From contig JBBSBK010000004.1 in NCBI GenBank assembly GCA_038251315.1, positions 1-64,000 on the forward strand: a DNA stretch of 64,000 nucleotides. Direction: 5' to 3'. This document shows positions 44,794-54,009 of the stretch, piece after piece. This DNA comes from JBBKXP01 sp038251315. GTDB taxonomy: Bacteria > Pseudomonadota > Alphaproteobacteria > Rhodobacterales > Rhodobacteraceae. The notes beneath the pieces are model-generated. The model worked only from the letters and a program-made list of their open reading frames with translations, did not search any database and was not told the DNA's origin. A program made the position numbers and the translations under genes. How positions within the stretch are numbered: the stretch's first letter is position 1; every line of letters begins with the position of its first letter.

Positions 44794-47307
44794 TCAAGCA
44801 TCGCGCGTGCCGTCGATCACCAGCGTTCGGGAATCTATGCCCCGTTTCTCTGCGCTGGTCCGAACCGCGTCGCGCAGCGCCGAACTGCGCCCCAAAAGGG
44901 ATCGGAACCGCGTTTCGTCCAGCACCAGAAGGGTCGAGGGGGCGATGGCCTGAACCTCTACCCTGCGCGCCTTGCGCATCAGGATAGCCATCTGGCCAAA
45001 CATCTCGCCCCGGCCCAGACGCCATGTCTGGTTCGCACTTCCCAGTTCGACCGCCCCGGACGCAATGAAGAAAACGCTTTTCGCCTGGCTGTCCTTGCTC
45101 AGGATGACCCGGCCCGCATCGACGTAGAGCGTCTTCAGCACCCGCCCCAGTTGCTTCAACGCAAGATCGTCGAGGTCTGCAAACAGCGGGAACTGCCGGA
45201 CAAGGTCGATCCGCTGCACAGCAATATCAAGGCGCGGACGTGCTTCGACCGAACGGCGGCGGGTCGAAAGGTTCTGCATCAGGGTCGTGTAGACTTCGGC
45301 ACCGATCAAACCATCCTCGCGGATGGCGGTGTATTCCCGCTCTTCCAGTCGCAGGGCCGTGCGGCGGATGAACCGGCGCTCCAGTTCTTCGGCGTAGCCG
45401 GGGTATTGCAGGCGCAGCCCCTCCAGTGCGGTTCCCACAGATTCGATCCGCCGCGCCAGCAACTCGTGCAAAAGATCCGCGACACGCCGCCCGTGAATCC
45501 GCCGGATGCGCCCGTCAATGAAGGTGTCAAGATCCCGCAGGATCAGTTGCTGCGACAGCAGTCGCTCGAACCGGTCGGCGGTCATGCGCACCAGAGGCGC
45601 AGATATGCGCAATCTGCTGTGAAGCACGACTGCGGCCCGGAACGCCCGCCCATAGGCAACGGACAGGCGGGCGGCACGCTGATACCCGCTGCGCCCGGCC
45701 GAGCGCGCCCCTTCGATCAACTGGTCCGCGTCGGAGAGGATCTTGTCCGCCATCCTGGCCGAGATCGTCCGCTCCCGCACCCGTGCGAGGATAGTGTCGC
45801 GCTCGAACCCCGCCAGCGCGATCAGACCCAGCGTGACCCGGTCGCGGTCAAGGATTTCGGCGCTGTCCTCGGCGGCCGTGATCGCCGCGTCCAGCCGCTC
45901 GCCGAAAATCTTGGCCTCTGACCGCACGATGTCGTGGGTCAGGTTGTAGGCGTCGGTTGTGTGGGCCACATCCTCGCGCACGGTCTGAAGTGCTACCGCG
46001 ACGACCTGGCGCGACATCGCCTCGTCTATGGGCGACAGTCGGTCAAGGCCCAGCCACCCGATGACCGGTCGAAGTGTCGTGCCCTGAACAAGCAGCGTGA
46101 ACAATGTGAATCCGGTGGCCAGAATACCGACCAGACGCTTGACCTCGACCGGTACGCGAAAGCTTTCGGTAACGGCAAGGGCAAGGGCAAGCGTCACGGC
46201 CCCGCGCAATCCGCCCCACAGGATTGCGGTCCGGTACGGACGTTCCACCGCAGGCGAGATGCGCAGCAGCGTCAGCAACGGCAGCAACCCGTAAAGGACA
46301 ATCGCACGCGCGCCGATTGCGGCAAGAATGACCACCGCGATCAGCGCGAAATCACTGAACCTGACATCCTCAAGCAGCCGGGGGATCAGAAGGGCGGCAA
46401 GAATGAAAATCAGCGCACCCGACCAATGTGCCAGCAGGTTCCAGACATCGCGCAAATTGGCCCAAGCCTGCGGTGGCAAACGCCCGGGCCCGGTCAGGTT
46501 AAGGGTGAGACCGGCGGCCACGACGGCGATCACGCCCGACGCCCCGACCATCTGTTCCGCCCCGATGTAGGCAAGGTAGGGCAACGCGACCGAGACCGAT
46601 ATCAGGGCAAGCTCATGGCGACCGAACAGCGCCATGATCCAGACCGCAATGCGCGCAGCCAGCCATCCCGTCACTGCGCCGCCTCCGATCAACACCGGAA
46701 ATCGGGCCAGCGCCTCGCCCAGTTTCGGGTCCGGTGTGCCCAGCATCACGAAGCCCATGAACAGGCCGAACAGGGCAATGGCGGCGGCATCATTCAGCAG
46801 GCTTTCGCCCTCGATGATCCGGGCAAGCCGTCTTGGGGCCGAAATCGACCGGAAGATCGAAACCACCGCCGACGGGTCGGTCGTCGATACGATCGCTCCG
46901 ATCAGCAGGCAGGCGGCCAGAGGCAAGGCGCTGGCCCATGCCAAAGCCAAACCGACACTCAGCGTCGCCACCACCACCGCAACCACCGCAAGAACCAGAA
47001 TGGGCACCCAGTCGTCCAGCATCCGGCGCAGGTTCATCCCCAGCGTTGCCTGAAACAGCAGTGTCGGCAGAAAAACATACATGAAAACGTTCGACCGGAT
47101 CGGCAAGCCAAGGATCGCCTCGGCCACCGGATTAAGGGCATCTGTCAGGTTTGTGCGCAGGAAAAATGCGGCACCTGCTCCGATCAGAATGCCCAGAACC
47201 GCCAGGATCACACTGTAAGGCAAGCGCAGACGTGCGGCGAGCGGCTCTGCCGCGCCGATGACCAGAAAAAGAGATGCAATGACCGCCGTGACCAGAACGA
47301 TGTCCAT
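44794..47307 (-). CDS. Na+/H+ antiporter (CPA1/NhaP type) with C-terminal cyclic-nucleotide-binding domain
   Basis: An 837-residue protein. Residues ~1-400 are a CPA1 Na+/H+ exchanger domain with about 12 transmembrane helices and motifs ASALPLAACLLIGAIVSTTDP and EGESLLNDAAAIALF (ion-site ND region). Residues ~400-690 are soluble and helical. The C-terminus, ~700-810, is a cNMP-binding domain (FFIASGAVELGS, GRGEMFGQMAIL) that would gate transport by cAMP or similar. It resembles eukaryotic SLC9C/SOS1-like and bacterial CPA1-cNMP proteins. It is monocistronic, with about 180 bases of nothing recognisable downstream. Confidence 0.87.
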   Translation of the reverse strand: MDIVLVTAVIASLFLVIGAAEPLAARLRLPYSVILAVLGILIGAGAAFFLRTNLTDALNPVAEAILGLPIRSNVFMYVFLPTLLFQATLGMNLRRMLDDWVPILVLAVVAVVVATLSVGLALAWASALPLAACLLIGAIVSTTDPSAVVSIFRSISAPRRLARIIEGESLLNDAAAIALFGLFMGFVMLGTPDPKLGEALARFPVLIGGGAVTGWLAARIAVWIMALFGRHELALISVSVALPYLAYIGAEQMVGASGVIAVVAAGLTLNLTGPGRLPPQAWANLRDVWNLLAHWSGALIFILAALLIPRLLEDVRFSDFALIAVVILAAIGARAIVLYGLLPLLTLLRISPAVERPYRTAILWGGLRGAVTLALALAVTESFRVPVEVKRLVGILATGFTLFTLLVQGTTLRPVIGWLGLDRLSPIDEAMSRQVVAVALQTVREDVAHTTDAYNLTHDIVRSEAKIFGERLDAAITAAEDSAEILDRDRVTLGLIALAGFERDTILARVRERTISARMADKILSDADQLIEGARSAGRSGYQRAARLSVAYGRAFRAAVVLHSRLRISAPLVRMTADRFERLLSQQLILRDLDTFIDGRIRRIHGRRVADLLHELLARRIESVGTALEGLRLQYPGYAEELERRFIRRTALRLEEREYTAIREDGLIGAEVYTTLMQNLSTRRRSVEARPRLDIAVQRIDLVRQFPLFADLDDLALKQLGRVLKTLYVDAGRVILSKDSQAKSVFFIASGAVELGSANQTWRLGRGEMFGQMAILMRKARRVEVQAIAPSTLLVLDETRFRSLLGRSSALRDAVRTSAEKRGIDSRTLVIDGTRDA

Positions 47308-47584
47308 CCTCTGCGAATATCACGTTCAAATGGTCTGAAACATTACAATAAGGGTGCCATTCAGTGTCATGGTGAAGCACGGGTGATCATCACCTGAACC
47401 CAAGGGCAAGCCTCGGCGGTGGACGGCGTCAGTATCGGCGCAGGGGGTGGGGTTCGCCGCGCCTGCCTTGAATCAGGGCGCGGCCCGTTCCAGCGTTGCT
47501 TGGCGGCGGTGGCTTGCTTCTTGGCGCCGGGGCGTCGTGCAATCCGTCGGGACAGGCCCTGCGGGAAATACGTCAATGCATGCT
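47308..47584. other. Intergenic region
   Basis: About 280 bases between the antiporter start and the broken AhpD-family gene. No coding frame, promoter or repeat could be supported; the promoter of the antiporter should lie in its right flank, i.e. just above 47307. Confidence 0.35.
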
Positions 47585-48138
47585 TTAGGGGGCGAAGGCC
47601 GGATCAATCGGCGTGCATGCCAAGTGATTGACATAGTTCGAGAAGGCCATGCGCATTATTGCAAGGATGATCCCCAGAACCTGTTGCTCGCCGTATCCTG
47701 CTGCAAGGAAAGCATCGAGTGTCGCTTTGGTCGGATTGCCGCGGGCTTCGACCATCAGTTGAGCAAAGGCGGAAAGTGATTGCAGCTTGCCATCGGGCAA
47801 AATCCGACCCTCCCGAAGGGCTTGCAGCACATCCGGGGCGACGCCCGACATCTTGTCGGCGATCATCGAATGGGCGGCATGCAATATGTGCAGCCATTGG
47901 TGCGGCTGATGGTCAGGAACACCACTTCCTGTTCCGCAGGCTCAAAGCCCGCCGTCTTGCGAAAGCTGTCATAGGCGGACAGATATCCCATCAGAACCCC
48001 GGACAGCTTGCCAATGTAGCCATACATGTTCGGCACAAATCCCAGCTTCGCCTTGGTGGCCTCCAGTGCGGCCTTGACCTCGCCCGTGGCCGTTTCGATT
48101 GTTTCGGGCACCATCTTCAGGATTGGAGTTCTCGTCAC
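47585..48138 (-). pseudogene. Carboxymuconolactone decarboxylase / AhpD-family gene with a single frameshift
   Basis: The N-terminal part (48138-47863) runs MTRTPILKMVPETIETA...ISRTNGCTYCM and the C-terminal part (47884-47585) runs HAAHSMIADKMSG...LAAGYGEQQVLGIILAI. Joined with one added G after ATG they form a continuous AhpD-type protein of about 184 residues with EVVFL...NGCTYCMAAHS, the C-x2-C-x3-H alkylhydroperoxidase/peroxiredoxin motif. So a one-base loss near 47870-47875 splits the gene. It could be real decay or a sequencing error. The family acts in peroxide or protocatechuate-type chemistry. The start of the gene is close to an AT-rich intergenic region facing the TetR gene. Confidence 0.75.
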
Positions 48139-48235
48139 GTCAGTCTAATAAATAAAAGAATGATTGTTCTATAAATTGACTCGTGGCTCGGCGCCACCCA
48201 TTTTCGGAACGATGGTTTCAAAAAGAAGTGATGTA

Positions 48236-48853
48236 ATGCCAGAATTTGGGCTAACGGAACCGCGCATTCGTGGGCGGCCAAGGGGGTTTGAAGCGGTCGA
48301 TGCCATTCAGGCCGCCACCCGCCTTTTCTGGGCCGTGGGCTATGTGGCCGCATCGGTTGATCAATTGTGCAAGACGATGCAGATGCCGCGCGCTACGCTT
48401 TACAGCGCCTTTGGTGGCAAAGAGCGGCTATTTCTGGCGGCGATCGACCACTATGCGAAAACGCGCTTGGTGCCATTGGCTGCTGCCCTTGGTCCCAAAG
48501 GCACGCTGGCGCAGGATCTGGCGGATTTTTTCGATCATGCGGTCGTTCTCGCCACGCAGGATGCCACCACACCCGGATGCCTGATTTCCTGCGTGTTGTC
48601 GGATGCGGCAGGGGCAAACCCGATATTCCGCGCTGAACTCGACAGCCGGTATGCCGCGCTGGAGCATCAGATTGCTGTACGCCTGCGCATGTCGCAAGAC
48701 GCCATGCCGACGCCGCCCGAGGTACTGGCCGTGTTGCTGGCGTCCGTCGCGCGCGGACTGATGTTGCGGGCGCGTTCCGGGGCCACGACAGCAAACCTGC
48801 AACCGGTCGCTGCCGCAGCCGCGCAGGTCTTTGGTCAGCCAAGCGGCGTCTGA
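48236..48853 (+). CDS. TetR/AcrR-family transcriptional regulator
   Basis: A 205-residue TetR protein. The helix-turn-helix is YVAASVDQLCKTMQMPRATLYSAF within residues ~35-60, and the C-terminal ligand domain is helical. ATG 48236 follows an AAGAAG site; ATG 48212 is an alternative. It is divergent from the broken AhpD-family gene across an AT-rich ~100-base gap with an AGAA-N6-TTCT dyad at ~48157-48170. Its 3' end overlaps the next gene's end by 19 bases. It probably controlled the two AhpD-family genes, which are now both defective. Confidence 0.85.
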   Translation: MPEFGLTEPRIRGRPRGFEAVDAIQAATRLFWAVGYVAASVDQLCKTMQMPRATLYSAFGGKERLFLAAIDHYAKTRLVPLAAALGPKGTLAQDLADFFDHAVVLATQDATTPGCLISCVLSDAAGANPIFRAELDSRYAALEHQIAVRLRMSQDAMPTPPEVLAVLLASVARGLMLRARSGATTANLQPVAAAAAQVFGQPSGV

Positions 48854-49398
48854 CCTTTGGAGATGGTTCTCCACAGATGCGTGTAGCGATAGTTGCGGCG
48901 CATCTCGTGAGTCATTTCCATGACGCGCATCTGTTTCTTGATCCCGGCCCCTTCAAGGATGCGGTTCATGAAATAGCAAAGCGAAGTCATTGAGATGATG
49001 TCAAACAGCCCCTCTTCGAAGAACCTCACGTCATAGACAGCTTGCGCATTGGCAATGCCCACCGCCGCTGGATCGACGGTCAGTCGGCGCACATAGGCCA
49101 ACACCGGGCGCATTCGCTCGGGACCGCCGGGATGATCAAGATCAACCTGCACTTTTCCGAACACCTCAGCCAGCATGCTCCATGCCTTGGCGTGAACGTG
49201 ATGCGCCGAAAAGCGATAAAGGGAGCCGTTGAATTATGACACACAGGCTACAATCGGCTCGCGTTCAGCAACGGTCAGTTCGCTTTCGTTGCGCACAATG
49301 GCATCGTGATACTCCAAAAGCGGCAAGATGCCCCTCTCCGGGAATTTCTTGAACAAGGCAAGAAGTTCAAGATTCTGGATTGATGGAAAATGTGACAT
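48835..49398 (-). pseudogene. Carboxymuconolactone decarboxylase-family gene with in-frame stop and lost cysteines
   Basis: From ATG 49398 the frame reads SHFPSIQNLELLALFKKF...LTVAEREPIVACVS, then a TAA at 49234-49236, then FNGSLYRFSAHHVHAKAWSM and on to the stop at 48835, all in one frame. The TAA falls where family members continue YVS-x-LN-x-C. The expected C-x2-C pair before AHH reads S and R instead (GSLYRFSAHH). So the gene has both a nonsense codon and the loss of its catalytic cysteines. It probably once encoded a peroxidase/decarboxylase-type protein of ~187 residues. A shorter product from ATG 49176 would lack the active site. Confidence 0.75.
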
Positions 49399-50475
49399 GC
49401 GACGCTCCCGAAATTCTTGTTCTGATCAGCAAACGCGATCGGTCATTGGAGCGCAAGGAGCTTACATCTGACGGATGTTTGAACCATTTTTCGGACATCT
49501 CCTGTACGGCAAGCCCCGGCATGATCCCCGCGCCGGTCTTGCCCAGGGATAGCATGATAAACACCATCTGGACCGGTTCGGATGTGCCAACCAAAGCCGC
49601 AATCACCAGCATCGACAGCGCCATCATGATGGTCTGGTTGACGCCAAGGATCAGCGTCGGCATCGCGGCGGGCAAGCCCTCCATCCCGTAGCGCGCACCA
49701 AGGGCATAGCCTGCCACCGCAATCAGCGCCGCGAAATCGCCATTGCGAAACAGCATCACCGCGGGCGACAGTTACACAAGTGCTGGCAAGGTTTGAAGCG
49801 TGTCCAGCACAAGTCGCGCGGGTTCGGCCAACCGAGGCCGCCCGGCCAGCCCAAGACCCAGCGGAAAGCCAAGGATCAGTGCAACCGTTAGTGCGGCAAG
49901 CAGGGCGTCGCGCAGCGGAAACATGATCCACAGCAACCAAAGGGTGCTCTGGAATTCAAGCGGGGCGTAAAGGGTCACATTGATCCAGCTGACCAGATCA
50001 TTCCGGACAGGGGCATTGGTGGTGAGCAGCGCCTTAGTCCAGCGCGCAAGTTCCGGCATCATCAGGCCAAGCATGGCGGGCAGCGCGACCAGCGCCAGAA
50101 GCCACCACAGATCGCGCCGCTGTCAGATGCGCCGCCCGGTGGCACTGTTGCGGTCGGCGGCCTGCATCAGCCTGTCCAGCACGACTGTCAGATAGCCCCG
50201 CCTTCAACGCTGCCCTGATATCGAGCTTGCGCAGGGCGGTCGGCACGTCAAACCCCAAGCCACCGGCGCCGATCATCGACGCGATGATCACCATGTTCAG
50301 CGACATCATCACCACTTGGTTCAACCTGATGGCCAGTTTTGGCAGGGCAACCGACAGCTCCACTTGCCACGGCGCCTGCCGTCGGGTGCAGCCCAAGAGC
50401 GCTGCCAAATCGTGCATTTCGGACGGCAACGAGCGCTGGGCCAACACGGCTGCATGCACCATGGGCGGCAAGGTT
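49367..50475 (-). pseudogene. Decayed glycine-betaine/proline ABC transporter permease (ProW type, two tandem domains)
   Basis: The minus strand preserves ProW-like protein in broken pieces. One piece is LAALLGCTRRQAPWQVELSV then MMSLNMVIIASMIGAGGLGF. A frame change and a TGA (50123-50125) follow, then MLGLMMPELARWTK to LDTLQTLPALV, then TAA at 49772-49774. The sequence resumes in frame with LSPAVMLFRNGDFAALIAVA and LILGVNQTIMMALSMLVIAA. The stretch between YALGARYGM and LILGVNQ is shorter than in ProW, suggesting an internal deletion. The start is fused to the ProX remnant, so the N-terminus is lost. No ProV ATPase is adjacent. Confidence 0.72.
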
Positions 50476-51177
50476 TCCGACTTTATTGCCATCCATGGTG
50501 AAGTTGCGCACGATTTCATACGCGCAAGGCCATTTCGCCTCGCCCTCTGCCCAGGACATCTTCTTGATCCAACCCTCGGGCCTGCCGCAATCATAAAGTG
50601 CATCTGGGTTCACACCCCAGTCCGGGTCTTCATAGCAGGCGGCCTCATATTTCGGGAATTCGACATATTCGCCCTCGAACACCGAAGGGGCCCAATGCGG
50701 CTTGTAGATCCACAAAAGGATGGGTCTCTTGCGTTCAGAGGCGGATTTCAGTTTGGCATCCCAACCACCCCAGGCCATGGAACCCGAAAGTTAGCGCCGT
50801 TGCGGCGAGGTTTCGGGGGTGGAAAACAGCTCGGCACAGCCTTTCAACCACTCCCATGCCTGAAGACCGCGGCATTGCTCTTTCATGTAGATCGGATACC
50901 ACCACTCTTCCTTGGCCTTGGTGCCAGTTTCGCCGATGTCCAGCACCTTGCCGGTCGCGACCGAGGCGGTAAACGCCGATTTCTGCGTGGTCTGCCAGGT
51001 TTCCAGCGCGATGTGCAGATCGCCCACCTCAAAGTCGGGATACCGCGCACTGTCGTCTGCGATGACCTTTTCCACGTTGTAGCCCGCCGTGGACAGGATG
51101 ATGTTCAGGGACTCAGCATGGACCTGCATTGATGGCCAGTCCGCGATCATGACCTCGATCGGATCGGTGGACTCCAC
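50475..51177 (-). pseudogene. Decayed glycine-betaine binding protein (ProX/OpuAC type)
   Basis: The N-terminal half (51177-50794) reads VMIADWPSMQVHAESLNIIL, VGDLHIALETWQ and EEWWYPIYMKEQCRGLQAW, typical of ProX. A TAA (50791-50793) follows PQRR where family members have R-Y-L-S-G. The frame continues with LSGSMAWGGWDAKL, ILLWIYKPHWAPSVFEGEYV and the CGRPEGW motif to about 50478, where it runs straight into permease sequence, so the C-terminus is deleted. A signal peptide is not seen upstream (an in-frame stop precedes the GTG). Trans-acting osmoprotectant uptake is the lost function. Confidence 0.75.
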
Positions 51178-51255
51178 CTCGAATGTCAGCGAGGCTTAAA
51201 GCGGTTGCGTCAATCAGTTACTGAGCGATATTCATGGTGCTCTTTCCGTTGGTGT

Positions 51256-51900
51256 TCAGCCTTTGGCATTCCAGCCGTTGTCGACGTAAAGGGGCGTTCC
51301 GTTGATGAAGCTGGCCTCGTCAGATGCGAGAAATATTGCGGCTGCGGCAACGTCTTCGGGTTCGCAGATTCGGCCCTTTGCGGCGGCCAGATCTGACTCG
51401 TTCCACTGTTGGTCCAGCCCGTCCAATTCCTTGATTTCCCGCAACCCGTGATCGGTTTTCACAAATGCCGGACACACCGCATTGGCGCGGATGACCCGGT
51501 CGCGGTATTTGGCCGCGATGGAACGGGCCAGTTGCAGGACGGCACCTTTGGTCATGCAATACAGGCTTTCCAGCGCAAAGCCCTTCTCGCCACCGATGGA
51601 CGAGGCGATGACAATCGACCCGCCGCCATCGTCCAGCATATGCGCCACGACCTCGCGGCCGGTGACGAAAGCTGACCTGACGTTGATCGCCATGAGTCGG
51701 TCACAATCCGCATTGGTCGTCTCATGCAGCGGTTTCACGATGTTGCTGCCCGCATGGTTGAACAACATGTCGATCCGCCCCCAACGATCCGCAACCCCGG
51801 CGACTGCGGCATGAACTGCGCCTGTATCTGAGGCGTCGCTGCCCATGAAGTTCGCCTTACCACCGGTCGCCGCGACTTCCTGCCCGGCTGCGCGGCCCAT
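51256..51900 (-). pseudogene. Truncated short-chain dehydrogenase lacking its nucleotide-binding N-terminus
   Basis: A 214-codon frame with SDR features: FNHAGSNIVKPL (the NAG motif), the catalytic SSIGG...YCMTKGAV (Y-x3-K) and the C-terminal FLASDEASFINGTPLYVDNG. The Gly-rich TGxxxGIG motif and first beta-alpha unit (~30-35 residues) are absent; upstream sequence does not supply them in any frame. With no NAD(P) loop the protein should be inactive, so I call it a pseudogene. A functional shortened form cannot be excluded. Confidence 0.7.
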
Positions 51901-52288
51901 GCCGACGGTCCCGCCCGTGCAGGAATGGCTCTATCGTGTAGGGCCGAAATAGATCGGCCAAGGCATCGTCTTCGGCCCACGAAAACATCGGGTTATGGCT
52001 TGCGTCGCCCAAGGTGAAGTGAGGTGAAGTGAAGTGAAAATAGCTTTCCGCTTGTTTCAAAAGCACCAGCGTTTCCGCCATGTGCATCAACGCAATCGCA
52101 TGCCGTATCTGTTTCAGTTCCGGCAGGCCGCGCCTTCGTTGTCCAGGAATTGTAGGCGAGATTTTATCGGGCACTACAGCCATCGCGTGCAACAGTCCCA
52201 TTAATATAACACGCCTGCCGCTTATCAAGTGATGGGAACCGCAGCAGATTTCCACAAGACAGGCTGTCATGAATTTGTTACATACCAA
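51901..52288 (-). other. Scrambled region with short tandem repeats
   Basis: One minus-strand frame (to 52288) is open but is a mosaic: it includes LKQIRHAIALMHMAETLVLL and MFSWAEDDALADLFRPYTIE, which look like parts of real proteins I do not recognise, joined to out-of-frame SDR sequence. Two perfect copies of the decamer GGTGAAGTGA lie at 52013-52032, followed by a partial third. No intact gene is supported here. The region appears to be a product of rearrangement next to the pseudogenes. Confidence 0.45.
52264..52281 (+). promoter_or_regulatory. PHO-box-like site upstream of the Na/Pi cotransporter
   Basis: CTGTCAT-GAAT-TTGTTAC fits the PhoB box: two 7-base direct repeats (consensus CTGTCAY) with a 4-base AT-rich spacer. 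The first repeat is perfect and the second matches in 5 of 7 positions. It lies about 70 bases upstream of the ATG at 52352. The downstream gene is a phosphate transporter, which makes the match functionally sensible. Confidence 0.55.
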
Positions 52289-52351
52289 CGGCGGCAGATG
52301 CCTCTCAGCCCTCGCACGACAAACTTGCGAGGCGAAAATCGTAGCGAGAAC

Positions 52352-54004
52352 ATGATGTTGGTCTTTCTTTTGAACGTCGCAGCTGCGGCGGCTTTACTTG
52401 TTTACGCAGTTCGCATGGTCCGAACCGGCGTCGAGCGGGCCTTTGCTGTGCAGCTTCGACGCTGGCTGCGCGCTTCGGCGGAAAATCGGATTGTTGCGGC
52501 GGGGAGCGGGGCCATTGTCGCACTGTTGCTGCAAAGTGCGACGGCGCTTGCGGTCATGGCTTCGGGATTCATCACCACGGGGGCAATTTCGGCTGGTGTC
52601 GGTCTTTCCATGCTGCTCGGGGCTGATATCGGATCGGCGATGGTCGTTCAGGCTCTGGTTCTGCGCCCATCTTGGCTGGCGCCATTGCTGTTGCTGGCCG
52701 GGGTCGCCACGTTCCTGCGGTCGCAGGAAAAGCCCGGACGGCAGATCGGACGGATCCTGATCGGCCTCGCGTTGGTCTTCGTCGCGCTTGGAATGATTGC
52801 CGAGGCAAGCGGCCCGATCCGCGAATTCTCGGGGTTGCAGACCGTCGCCGTTTACCTGCAGCGCGATCCTGTGTCGGCGTTCGTGCTGGGCGCGCTGCTG
52901 GCCTGGGTCGTCCATTCCTCGGTCGCGGCGATCCTTCTGGTAATGACCTTTGCCGCACAGGGCATTCTGTCGGTTCCGGTGGCAGCGGCGGTCGTACTGG
53001 GGGCCAATCTGGGAGGCAGTTTCATCGCGATCACGCTGACGCTGGGCGCGGCTGCGGGGGCCCGGCAGATGGTTTGGTCGAATGCGATACTGCGCGGCGG
53101 CGGTGCGGCTGCCTGCCTGACCGCGCTGATCCTGGCACCGCACGACTGGTCTTGGCTGGGCTCTTCGGCGGGTCAGCAGGTGATCAACCTGCATCTGATC
53201 TTCAACGTGGCCGTCGCGATTGTGGGTTTACCGCTAATCGCACCGTTGCAGCGCGCGGTCGCCATGGTGATCCGCGAACCTGTCGCCGGAACAACCGAAG
53301 AGCGGCCAAGCGCGCTTGATCCTGCTGCCCTTGACAATCCCCAACGGGCGCTGGCATGCGCCGCGCGCGAGGTGCTTCACATGGGCGAGCTGGCCGAGTC
53401 GATGCTGCGTCCGGTTATGCCGCTTTTCACGAAATGGGACCCGACCGTCGCGGCGAGCTTGTCGGAAACCGAAATGCGGCTGGACCAGATGTACAGCGCC
53501 ACCAAGACCTATCTTGCCCAACTGGATGTGCGCGGTGTGGATCAGGACCTGACGCGACAGGTGAACGAGCTTCTGGATCAGGCCGCGCTCTACGAATCTG
53601 CCGGAGATTCGGTCGTCCGCTTGACCCTGGGCCTTGCCAAGAAGCTGAACGCCGAGGGGCTGAACTTTTCGGACCGGGGATATGACGATCTGTCGGAGTT
53701 CCATGACTTTGTGCTGACCAACGCGCAGGCGGCGCTGCATGTGCAGATGTCGGGCAATCCCGCAGCGGCTCTTGAATTGGTGCGCCAGAAAGAGCGTGCG
53801 CGTCAGCTGGAGCGATTCTATCAGCACGCACATCTTGATCGCTTGCGGGACGGCAATCCGGAAACCTCGACCACGTCAAACATCCATCTGGAGACGTTGC
53901 GCGAATTGAAGCAGATCAACACATGCTTTATCACGGTCGCCTACCCGATCCTGACTGAAAGCGGCGAGCTGCTGGAAACGCGGTTGAAGCGGATTCCCGT
54001 CTGA
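52352..54004 (+). CDS. Na+/phosphate cotransporter family protein (NptA/YjbB-like)
   Basis: A 550-residue protein. Residues ~1-300 hold 8-9 transmembrane helices with the two inverted QSS-type repeats of the SLC34-like family (IVALLLQSATALAVMASGF and WVVHSSVAAILLVMTF). The C-terminal ~220 residues are soluble and helical with PhoU-like character (EMRLDQMYSATKTYL). It imports or exports phosphate with sodium. I chose ATG 52352; ATG 52355 is adjacent. A PHO-box-like element lies upstream. The gene converges on ugpC six bases away. Confidence 0.88.
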   Translation: MMLVFLLNVAAAAALLVYAVRMVRTGVERAFAVQLRRWLRASAENRIVAAGSGAIVALLLQSATALAVMASGFITTGAISAGVGLSMLLGADIGSAMVVQALVLRPSWLAPLLLLAGVATFLRSQEKPGRQIGRILIGLALVFVALGMIAEASGPIREFSGLQTVAVYLQRDPVSAFVLGALLAWVVHSSVAAILLVMTFAAQGILSVPVAAAVVLGANLGGSFIAITLTLGAAAGARQMVWSNAILRGGGAAACLTALILAPHDWSWLGSSAGQQVINLHLIFNVAVAIVGLPLIAPLQRAVAMVIREPVAGTTEERPSALDPAALDNPQRALACAAREVLHMGELAESMLRPVMPLFTKWDPTVAASLSETEMRLDQMYSATKTYLAQLDVRGVDQDLTRQVNELLDQAALYESAGDSVVRLTLGLAKKLNAEGLNFSDRGYDDLSEFHDFVLTNAQAALHVQMSGNPAAALELVRQKERARQLERFYQHAHLDRLRDGNPETSTTSNIHLETLRELKQINTCFITVAYPILTESGELLETRLKRIPV

Positions 54005-54009
54005 CGCAG

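Noticed and set aside
45934..47397. 487-codon plus-strand frame opposite the Na+/H+ antiporter
   Set aside because: It mirrors the antiporter's codon pattern and has a low-complexity Gln/Arg/His composition typical of shadow frames.
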